A stretch of 7,320 nt of DNA from Candidatus Enterousia avistercoris. GTDB lineage: Bacteria; Pseudomonadota; Alphaproteobacteria; Rs-D84. The notes below the pieces were generated by a model, which did not search any database, was not told where the DNA came from, and worked only from the letters and a program-made list of their open reading frames with translations. How positions within the stretch are numbered: the stretch's first letter is position 1; every line of letters starts with the position of its first letter. Made by a program: the position numbers and the translations under genes. This document shows positions 1 to 4,728 of this stretch, in pieces. The stretch is taken from positions 1 through 7,320 of the forward strand of contig JADINC010000064.1 of the NCBI GenBank assembly GCA_017694255.1, written 5' to 3'.

Positions 1-474
1 GTTATATTGACGTACATGTTGCTGGCGGCGATTTTGAATTCACTGGCACATCCGTTCACGATTGCGACGTCGATAATAACCAGTTTTGCAGGCGTGTTTG
101 CACTGATGTTCTTGTCTGGGGCATCAATGAATGTTGGCGCGATGTTGGCATTCGTTATGTTGGTTGGTCTGGTTGTGAATAATAACATTCTGGTATTGGA
201 ACCAACGATTGGCCGCATTGCCAATGGCGAAAAGCCGTACGACGCCCTGTGGACAGAATTACGCGACAAACAGAATATGATACTGATGACGTCTATTGCG
301 GTTATGACGGGTATGGTTCCGCAATTATGGGCGGCCGATGGGATGAAGGTTGCAATGGCCGCGGTTATGATTGGCGGGATGTTCGCCAGTATGGTTTTCA
401 CGTTTGTATTAACGCCTGCGTTGTTCTTCTTGGCGGAACGTGGACGTATGAAATTACGGCGTAATAAAAAATAA
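1..474 (+). CDS. RND-family efflux transporter, C-terminal fragment (5' end outside window)
   Basis: This is the last 157 codons of an inner-membrane RND (AcrB-like) proton-driven efflux pump. The frame is open from base 1 and ends at TAA 472-474, so the true start lies upstream. The fragment matches the final membrane segments of the family: a hydrophobic helix, then GLVVNNNILVLE (the TM10 region), then the ILMTSIAV stretch of TM11 and a last helix with the sequence FVLTPALFFL. A basic cytoplasmic tail (RMKLRRNKK) closes the protein, as is usual. The TM11 threonine of the proton relay (AcrB T978 equivalent) is present in ILMTS. The TM10 lysine (AcrB K940 equivalent) is replaced by Asn in VVNNN, a variant seen in many RND members. 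The substrate cannot be judged from this part. A membrane-fusion partner gene may lie upstream. Confidence in the family is high; HAE1 or another subfamily remains open. Confidence 0.9.
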   Translation, partial: VILTYMLLAAILNSLAHPFTIATSIITSFAGVFALMFLSGASMNVGAMLAFVMLVGLVVNNNILVLEPTIGRIANGEKPYDALWTELRDKQNMILMTSIAVMTGMVPQLWAADGMKVAMAAVMIGGMFASMVFTFVLTPALFFLAERGRMKLRRNKK

Positions 475-499
475 AAATGGGGGCACGGTCCCCATTTTT
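473..499 (+). terminator. Rho-independent terminator of the RND gene
   Basis: The arms 473-484 and 488-499 pair almost perfectly: A-rich, TGGGG, then a G-T wobble and C-G at the top, around a tiny ACG apex. The 3' arm ends in ATTTTTATT, which supplies the U-tract. It overlaps the RND stop codon and clearly ends that transcript. The A-run on the 5' side could also give weak termination in the reverse direction. Confidence 0.88.
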
Positions 500-500
500 A

Positions 501-530
501 TTGCAAAATTCAAAAAAACATTGTTATAAT
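501..530 (+). promoter_or_regulatory. Predicted promoter of the HAD phosphatase gene
   Basis: A perfect TATAAT (525-530) is preceded by TG at 522-523, forming an extended -10 element. TTGCAA (501-506) lies 18 bases upstream as a partial -35. Transcription would start near 537, giving a leader of about 23 bases with AAAGGG (545-550) as the ribosome binding site. The promoter starts directly behind the upstream terminator, which supports an independent transcription unit. Confidence 0.65.
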
Positions 531-559
531 TTCATTGTTTTATCAAAGGGATTGTATAT

Positions 560-1162
560 ATGCTAAAAAAAGAAGATGTTGTTGTATTTGATTTTGATGG
601 CACGCTGTCAGAATTTGATTCGAACGTTGAATTTGGAAAATATTGTTTTCGCCACAGTGTACGTCCATGGCTGTATTTGCCGTTAATGGGCGTGGCATTG
701 ATTGCGCGTGCGTTTAACCCATCTGGGATTTGGTGGCGTCAGAATATGCGTCGGTTTATTACACCAAATATGGTTCGAAAATTTGCGCCAAATTTTATTC
801 GTGCACATTTGCGTAATCGTTTTGGTTGGGCCGCGGACCAGGTTGCCAAAGAACGTGCCGATGGACACAGTGTAATCCTGGTTTCGGCCAGTCCAGATTA
901 CCTGGTTCCGCGTTTGGTTCGTGATATGAAATTCGATGCGATATTATGTTCGCGTATGGATGAACAAAAGCCATGGAAATATGAGTTTTTATGTTGGGGT
1001 AAAAACAAAGTATATGCCATGGACGAATGGGCCAAGAAAAATAAAATAATTCCACATGTGGTGCGTTCTTATTCAGACAGTAAATCGGATATGCCGATGA
1101 TGGAAATAGCCGATGAACAGGTATGGATAGACAGAAAGACGGGATTAAGAAAAACTGCCTAG
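560..1162 (+). CDS. HAD-IB family phosphatase, PgpC (phosphatidylglycerophosphatase C)-like
   Basis: The 200-residue protein has all HAD phosphatase motifs. Motif I is DFDGT (11-15, nucleophile D11 and acid D13), motif II is the serine in ILVSASP (S109), motif III is probably a lysine in GKNKV (148-151), and motif IV is SYSDSKSDMP with D173 and D177. The SYSDS signature, the length, and a hydrophobic stretch after motif I (about residues 37-52, LYLPLMGVALIA) resemble E. coli PgpC (YfhB). PgpC removes phosphate from phosphatidylglycerophosphate at the inner membrane to make phosphatidylglycerol. The assignment to the HAD-IB group is firm; the lipid substrate is inferred. A SerB-like or other small-molecule phosphatase is the alternative. 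The start has AAAGGG nine bases upstream. The gene appears to be transcribed alone, between a terminator-promoter pair and a hairpin after its stop. Confidence 0.82.
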   Translation: MLKKEDVVVFDFDGTLSEFDSNVEFGKYCFRHSVRPWLYLPLMGVALIARAFNPSGIWWRQNMRRFITPNMVRKFAPNFIRAHLRNRFGWAADQVAKERADGHSVILVSASPDYLVPRLVRDMKFDAILCSRMDEQKPWKYEFLCWGKNKVYAMDEWAKKNKIIPHVVRSYSDSKSDMPMMEIADEQVWIDRKTGLRKTA

Positions 1163-1168
1163 TGCACA

Positions 1169-1194
1169 ATGCCGCGTAATGCGGCATAATTTAT
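1169..1194 (+). terminator. Probable intrinsic terminator after the HAD gene
   Basis: ATGCCGC (1169-1175) and GCGGCAT (1181-1187) form a perfect 7-bp GC-rich stem around the loop GTAAT. An AT-rich tail (AATTTATT) follows. It lies six bases past the HAD stop codon. The U-tract is broken by adenines, so termination may be partial. Confidence 0.55.
1185..1190 (+). promoter_or_regulatory. Possible -10 element for a leaderless transcript of the coiled-coil gene
   Basis: CATAAT matches TATAAT at five of six positions and ends seven bases before the ATG at 1197, so the expected transcription start is the A of that ATG. No Shine-Dalgarno sequence precedes the gene. No convincing -35 is visible about 17 bases upstream, which makes this call weak. 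The element overlaps the 3' arm and tail of the terminator hairpin. Confidence 0.35.
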
Positions 1195-1196
1195 TT

Positions 1197-1436
1197 ATGG
1201 TTATCACAGATGTCTTGTATGATTTAACAGTTGGTGTTGCGGGCGCGGTGCTGGGGGCGTTAATTATGCTGGTATTCACGCATAAAAAGAATCGTCGTCT
1301 GTCGGATGAAATATTAGTAAATCGCCAAGATTTAGAAAAATTGCGTCTGGAAAACAACCGATTAATAGAAACAATCAAAGACCGCGAAAATCAAATCCTG
1401 GAATTACAGGAAAAAATATTGAAAAAGAAAAAATAA
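1197..1436 (+). CDS. Small membrane-anchored coiled-coil protein, function unknown
   Basis: I do not recognise this 79-residue protein. Residues 1-9 are short and polar, residues 10-28 form one transmembrane helix (GVAGAVLGALIMLVF with flanks), and a basic KKNRR segment follows, predicting an N-out, C-in topology. Residues 33-79 are highly charged with leucine and isoleucine at heptad-like spacing (ELRLEN-type pattern, LIETI, ILELQEKIL), ending in four lysines, so a cytoplasmic coiled coil is likely. An ATG at 1179 in the same frame would add six residues, but it lies in the loop and stem of a terminator hairpin. I chose 1197 because it follows a -10-like element by exactly the leaderless distance; neither start has a ribosome binding site. 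It is convergent with rmuC, which also encodes an N-terminal helix plus coiled coil. Composition is like that of the neighbours, so it is probably a real gene. Confidence 0.65.
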   Translation: MVITDVLYDLTVGVAGAVLGALIMLVFTHKKNRRLSDEILVNRQDLEKLRLENNRLIETIKDRENQILELQEKILKKKK

Positions 1437-1450
1437 ACCCTGTCCCCTTG

Positions 1451-1485
1451 TCATCGCGAGGGAGCGCCGCGACCGTGGCGATCCA
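1451..1485. repeat. REP-like GC-rich imperfect palindromic element
   Basis: This block is much richer in GC than its AT-rich surroundings. ATCGC (1453-1457) pairs with GCGAT (1478-1482), and an alternative inner pairing joins TCGCG (1454-1458) to CGCGA (1468-1472). Read as TCATCGCGAGGGAGCG followed by GGCGATCCAG, it resembles the dispersed intergenic repeats of the form 'GTCATTGCGAGGAGCG...GGCAATCCAG' found in many bacterial genomes. Only one copy is present here, so its repeat status rests on that resemblance. It sits between two convergent genes, the usual place for such elements. Confidence 0.55.
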
Positions 1486-1496
1486 GTAATTTATGT

Positions 1497-1512
1497 TGTC
1501 GCGAATGCGACA
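1497..1512 (-). terminator. Hairpin downstream of rmuC, possible terminator
   Basis: TGTCGC (1497-1502) and GCGACA (1507-1512) form a perfect 6-bp stem with a GAAT loop. On the minus strand it comes 21 bases after the rmuC stop and is followed by ACATAAATTA, which is AT-rich without a true U-run. It is a weak terminator candidate for rmuC. Confidence 0.4.
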
Positions 1513-1533
1513 CCACATTTGCACTTTGATCAA

Positions 1534-2412
1534 TTATTCCCCATCGCCCCAATCCATATCGCGCAGTTTTTCCGCGCGTGGGGTGATTTTCCCGATGGAC
1601 GTTTGCAATTGTTCTATATCTGTCGTGGCCAGTGAAAAATGTTGTTGCACTTTGTTGGCGCGTTCATTCAGTCGCGCCAAGTCAGTCAGCAATAAATCCA
1701 GCTCACGTTTTATTTTTGCAGCCACACGTTTTATCTTTATATCGGCCAGCACTGCGCGCACCGTATTCAGCGTTGCCCACAGCGTTGATGGCGATACGAT
1801 AAATACTTTGCGTCGTGCGGCATAGTCTACTGCCCCAGGAAATTCCCGATGCAGTGTTTCAAATATAGATTCAGACGCAATAAACATCATTGCGGATTCT
1901 GCTGTTTTCCCAGGGATAATATACTTGTCAGCGATTGCATCAATATGCTTGCGTACATCCAATTCAAATTGCTTGCGCGCGCCATCATCATTTGCGGCGG
2001 TCATGCGCGTATAACTTTCCAGTGGGAATTTACTGTCTATAACCATATCGCCCGGTGGATACGGCAGACGTATTATACAGTCTGGCCGCACCCCTGTATC
2101 CAATACAGTCTGAAACGAATATGTTTCTGGTGGCATAATATCGGCAACCAAATCCGCCAATTGTCGTTCGCCGAATGTGCCACGTGCCTGTTTGTTGCCC
2201 ATCAGAATATTTTTAAAATTGGCAATATCTGCACTGATGTTTTTTAATTCAACCGCGTTCTGGGACAACATGCCCAGTCGTTCTGCCAATCGTTCACGCA
2301 GTCGGGCATTATCTTCGCGCAGGGACGATATATCAACCGTTGGCCGCCGCATCAGCACGGCAATTAATAAAATAATTATGATACCCAGCAATACAAAAAT
2401 ATAAGTTGTCAT
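1534..2412 (-). CDS. rmuC: DNA recombination protein RmuC
   Basis: The 292-residue protein belongs to the RmuC family, which limits inversions at short inverted repeats and is predicted to have a PD-(D/E)XK nuclease-like fold. It has an N-terminal membrane anchor (about residues 4-20, very rich in Ile and Leu) and a short coiled coil (about 30-65). The conserved core follows: RGTFGERQL (77-85), RPDCIIRLP (109-117), VIDSKFPLESY (124-134, containing the D-x-K element), FIASESIFETL (177-187) and SPSTLWATLNTVR (207-219). A second coiled coil runs from about 235 to 275. It is much shorter than E. coli RmuC (about 475 residues), mainly because the N-terminal coiled coil is small. AAAGGA lies seven bases before the ATG, supporting this start. 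The gene is divergent from def, and its promoter overlaps the def start. The C-terminus is acidic (DWGDGE). Confidence 0.92.
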   Translation of the reverse strand: MTTYIFVLLGIIIILLIAVLMRRPTVDISSLREDNARLRERLAERLGMLSQNAVELKNISADIANFKNILMGNKQARGTFGERQLADLVADIMPPETYSFQTVLDTGVRPDCIIRLPYPPGDMVIDSKFPLESYTRMTAANDDGARKQFELDVRKHIDAIADKYIIPGKTAESAMMFIASESIFETLHREFPGAVDYAARRKVFIVSPSTLWATLNTVRAVLADIKIKRVAAKIKRELDLLLTDLARLNERANKVQQHFSLATTDIEQLQTSIGKITPRAEKLRDMDWGDGE

Positions 2413-2433
2413 TTTCCAATCCTTTGCTAGAAT
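2406..2433 (+). promoter_or_regulatory. Predicted promoter of the def-fmt-truA operon
   Basis: TTGTCA (2406-2411, five of six matches to TTGACA) is followed after 16 bases by TAGAAT (2428-2433, five of six), and TG at 2425-2426 gives an extended -10. Transcription would start near 2440, with AAAGGA (2442-2447) just ahead of the def ATG. The -35 overlaps the rmuC start codon. Confidence 0.55.
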
Positions 2434-2435
2434 CC

Positions 2436-2463
2436 ATTATAAAAGGATTTATACATGTTGCAA
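2436..2463 (-). promoter_or_regulatory. Predicted rmuC promoter
   Basis: On the minus strand a perfect TATAAT (2441-2436) lies 16 bases downstream of TTGCAA (2463-2458). Transcription would start near 2429, leaving a leader of about 17 bases that includes the AAAGGA ribosome binding site. The -35 lies inside the first codons of def. Confidence 0.55.
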
Positions 2464-2955
2464 ATGAAACTTTGTGGCGATTTGGTGTTGCGTGAAAAAT
2501 GTGAACCAATTACAGATATAACGCCAGATGTATTGGACATAATGGACGAAATGGTCGGCATGATGCGGGACCAGAACGGCGTTGGCCTGGCGGCGCCCCA
2601 GGTTGGCCAGTTAAAGCGATTCTTGGTCATGATGGATCCGGATACAGAAACGGTGTTCAAAATGATAAACCCAAAAATCATCACACGCAGCACGGATACA
2701 TGCACCATGGAAGAAGGGTGTCTGTCTGTTCTGGGGCGCGATAATTTGCCGGTGTATGCAAATGTAACCCGGCCTGAATCGGTCGAAGTAGAATGGACGA
2801 ATGAACATGGGGAAAACCTGCGCGCGCAAATGTCGGGCTTGCCGGCGCGTATTGTCCAGCATGAAACAGACCATCTGGATGGAATTTTGTTTATTGATTA
2901 TCTGTCGCCGGTGCGCCGCGAAATGTTAATGCGCAAGGTAAGGAAACGCAAATGA
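2455..2955 (+). CDS. def: Peptide deformylase
   Basis: This 166-residue enzyme removes the N-formyl group from newly made proteins at the ribosome exit. All three family motifs are intact: GVGLAAPQVG (42-51), EGCLSV (87-92) with metal ligand C89, and QHETDHLDG (135-143) with ligands H136 and H140 and catalytic E137. The metal is expected to be iron or zinc. The length is normal for a bacterial type I enzyme, and the C-terminal tail is strongly basic (RKVRKRK). After EGCLSV the usual PG is replaced by LG, a minor deviation. AAAGGA precedes the ATG by seven bases. It is the first gene of an operon with fmt, whose start overlaps the def stop in an ATGA arrangement, so the two are probably translationally coupled. 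Confidence 0.96.
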   Translation: MLQMKLCGDLVLREKCEPITDITPDVLDIMDEMVGMMRDQNGVGLAAPQVGQLKRFLVMMDPDTETVFKMINPKIITRSTDTCTMEEGCLSVLGRDNLPVYANVTRPESVEVEWTNEHGENLRAQMSGLPARIVQHETDHLDGILFIDYLSPVRREMLMRKVRKRK

Positions 2956-3758
2956 AACTGGTACTGATGGGGACAAATGATTTTGTCGTGCCGATGTTTG
3001 ACGCGATATTAAATGCCGGTCATGAAATTATGGCGGTGTTTACGCGTGCGCCGCGGCCCACTGGGCGCAAACATGTTCTGACCCCGTCGCCGGTACATAA
3101 CTGGGCCAGTGAAAATAATTTACCTGTGTATACGAACATTTCTGATTATAATTTTTCGCCAGATATGGTTGTGGTTGTGTCATATGGTGTAATACTGCGC
3201 GATAATGTTTTAAATTCAGCGCCATGTATAAATATCCACCCCAGTGATTTGCCGAAATATCGCGGGCCATCACCAATTCGCAGTGCGATTTACAACGGGG
3301 ATTTGGAATCTGCGGTATGCTTGATGCAAATAACGGCAGACATGGATGCTGGTGATGTTTATATGCGTCGTAAATTTAGCATCGGTGAAAACGATACAAA
3401 CGCCGATGTTGAAAAAATTGTGTCCGAAATTGGTTCAGATATGTTGGTTAAATATCTGGAAAATCCGTCGGCATATAATGCCACACCACAAATTGGCACG
3501 CCGACATACACGCGTAAATTTACCGGTGCTGATGAAATAATCGACTGGCGTCGCACCCCGCATCAGATTCATAATCAAATTCGTGCGATTGGTGCCGGGC
3601 GTACAAAGATAAATGGCGCGGATGTAAAGATTCTGGACACACGGGTTGAAAATAACAGACTGGAAATCCTGCGCATCCAGCCGGCTGGTAAAAAACCGAT
3701 GGATTGGCGCAGCTTTGTAAATGGTCTGCATGGTGCGGAAATAAAATTTGGAAAATAA
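2952..3758 (+). CDS. fmt: Methionyl-tRNA formyltransferase (short form)
   Basis: Fmt transfers a formyl group from 10-formyl-tetrahydrofolate to initiator Met-tRNA. The N-terminal catalytic domain is complete: MGTNDFVVP (6-14), the LTPSPV segment (43-48), INIHPSDLPKYRG (93-105) with catalytic N94 and H96, and MDAGD (131-135) with D132. The start of the C-terminal tRNA-binding domain is seen in IDWRRTPHQIHNQIRAIG (197-214), and its end in IQPAGKKPMDWRSFVNG (242-258). The protein has 268 residues against about 315 in E. coli. The missing part lies mostly between residues 220 and 240, inside the C-terminal barrel, and not at the very end. AAGGA lies upstream inside the def tail, and the ATG overlaps the def stop by four bases. 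It works as the partner of Def in the formylation cycle. Confidence 0.95.
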   Translation: MKLVLMGTNDFVVPMFDAILNAGHEIMAVFTRAPRPTGRKHVLTPSPVHNWASENNLPVYTNISDYNFSPDMVVVVSYGVILRDNVLNSAPCINIHPSDLPKYRGPSPIRSAIYNGDLESAVCLMQITADMDAGDVYMRRKFSIGENDTNADVEKIVSEIGSDMLVKYLENPSAYNATPQIGTPTYTRKFTGADEIIDWRRTPHQIHNQIRAIGAGRTKINGADVKILDTRVENNRLEILRIQPAGKKPMDWRSFVNGLHGAEIKFGK

Positions 3759-3774
3759 CCCAAGGAAATATATA

Positions 3775-3978
3775 ATGTCAAATAAGAAAACACAACAATC
3801 GTATCCGCCACATTGGTGCAAATATTGCTATTATTACGGTGAATATAACGGATTTAATGCGTGCTTTAACATCCGGCTGTTGCGTCTGTTGTTAACAGGG
3901 CCAAAGATTGTTAAGTTTGACGAAACGTGTGAACGCTTTAAATATGCGAAAGAATATAAAAATCAAAAGACCAGATAG
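3775..3978 (+). CDS. Small four-cysteine protein, putative metal-binding, function unknown
   Basis: I cannot name this 67-residue protein. It has four cysteines in the pattern C15-x2-C18-x11-C30-x21-C52, with aromatic residues around them (HWCKYCYYYGEYNGF and ETCERFKY). That layout suggests a small zinc ribbon or an iron-sulfur site. A short hydrophobic basic stretch (IRLLRLLLTG, 33-42) lies between C30 and C52; it is too short for a membrane helix. AAGGAA (3763-3768) stands six bases before the ATG at 3775, so this start is preferred over an ATG at 3748 inside fmt. It begins 16 bases after the fmt stop and ends 6 bases before truA, so it is an operon member between two translation or tRNA enzymes. 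A role tied to RNA or translation is only a guess from context. Base composition does not differ from the neighbours. Confidence 0.8.
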   Translation: MSNKKTQQSYPPHWCKYCYYYGEYNGFNACFNIRLLRLLLTGPKIVKFDETCERFKYAKEYKNQKTR

Positions 3979-3984
3979 ATTTAT

Positions 3985-4728
3985 ATGACGCGATATAAAA
4001 TAACACTTGAATACGATGGGACAAATTTAATTGGCTGGCAGCAAAATCGCCAGGGTCCATCTGTTCAGTCGTTATTAATGGACGCGATTGAAAAATTCTG
4101 TGGCATTCGCCCTGATATTGTTGCCGCGGGGCGTACAGATGCGGGCGTCCATGCCATTGCGATGACGGCGCATTTTGATTTGTCGGATTGCCCAGACGCA
4201 AATACTGTTATGCGTGCGATGAATTTTTACCTGGCGAATTCACCAGTATCTGTTTTAGATTGCGAAATTGTTCCCAATGATTTTAACGCACGTTTTTCAT
4301 GTGTTGCGCGTCATTATAAATATATCGTTTTAAATCGTGGTGCTGCGCCCGTGCTGGAAAAAAATCGTGTATGGTGGGTGCCGCGCAAGTTGAATCTGCG
4401 GGCCATGCGCCGCGCGGCCGAAAAACTGGTTGGGCATCATGACTTTACCAGTTTTCGCGCCACCCAGTGCCAGGCTAAAAGTCCAGAAAAAACACTGGAT
4501 GTATGCAAAATCACGCGTCGTGGCGACAAAATAATTTTTGAATTTTCTGCGCGTTCGTTTTTGCATCACCAGGTTCGTAATATGGTTGGTACATTGGTTG
4601 AAATTGGACTGGGCAAGCCATATGATATCGATGAAATTTTTGCCGCGCATAATCGCAGCGCGGCGGGGCCAACTGCACCAGCGTCGGGGTTGTATTTTAT
4701 TCGGGCGGATTATGCCACGGCCGCATAA
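3985..4728 (+). CDS. truA: tRNA pseudouridine(38-40) synthase TruA
   Basis: TruA converts uridines 38, 39 and 40 of the tRNA anticodon arm to pseudouridine. The 247-residue protein has the catalytic motif GRTDAGVHA (49-57) with nucleophile D52. Other family blocks follow: EYDGTNLIGWQ near the N-terminus, RHYKYIVLN in the middle, HDFTSFRA, and SFLHHQVRNMVGTLVEIG in the C-terminal half. The length is slightly below the usual 260-270. The ribosome binding site is poor; the ATG lies 6 bases after, and in the same frame as, the TAG of the preceding small gene, so translation probably depends on coupling with that gene. Its last 32 bases overlap the 3' end of comEC on the other strand. The def-fmt-truA order is typical of Alphaproteobacteria. 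Confidence 0.95.
   Translation: MTRYKITLEYDGTNLIGWQQNRQGPSVQSLLMDAIEKFCGIRPDIVAAGRTDAGVHAIAMTAHFDLSDCPDANTVMRAMNFYLANSPVSVLDCEIVPNDFNARFSCVARHYKYIVLNRGAAPVLEKNRVWWVPRKLNLRAMRRAAEKLVGHHDFTSFRATQCQAKSPEKTLDVCKITRRGDKIIFEFSARSFLHHQVRNMVGTLVEIGLGKPYDIDEIFAAHNRSAAGPTAPASGLYFIRADYATAA

Noticed and set aside
795..1187. Minus-strand open frame of 130 codons opposite the HAD gene
   Set aside because: It lies antisense to a gene with complete HAD motifs, has no ribosome binding site, and encodes a Cys- and His-rich product without recognisable domains.
1437..1533. CRISPR-like or tRNA-like element in the convergent gap
   Set aside because: There is only one palindromic block and one short hairpin, with no spaced repeats and no cloverleaf.
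1849..2247. Plus-strand open frame of 132 codons opposite rmuC
   Set aside because: It is a shadow of rmuC, whose family motifs are intact; the product is cysteine-rich and has no pattern of its own.
1629..3113. GGCCAGTGAAAA shared by rmuC (near 1630) and fmt (near 3102), and frequent CCAGTG in comEC, as a possible DNA uptake sequence
   Set aside because: A 12-base match is expected by chance in 7 kb, and the CCAGTG excess fits codon choice; no long conserved repeat was seen.
3748..3774. Upstream ATG extending the cysteine protein into the end of fmt
   Set aside because: The ATG at 3775 has AAGGAA at good spacing, while the extension overlaps fmt and has no ribosome binding site.
3736..3790. 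Separate promoter for the cysteine protein (TATAAT-like bases at 3771-3776)
   Set aside because: The TATAAT overlaps the start codon itself and there is a good ribosome binding site just upstream, so operon transcription is the better reading.
3435..3821. Minus-strand open frame of 128 codons opposite fmt
   Set aside because: It is antisense to a clear fmt gene and runs across the operon junction; nothing supports its expression.
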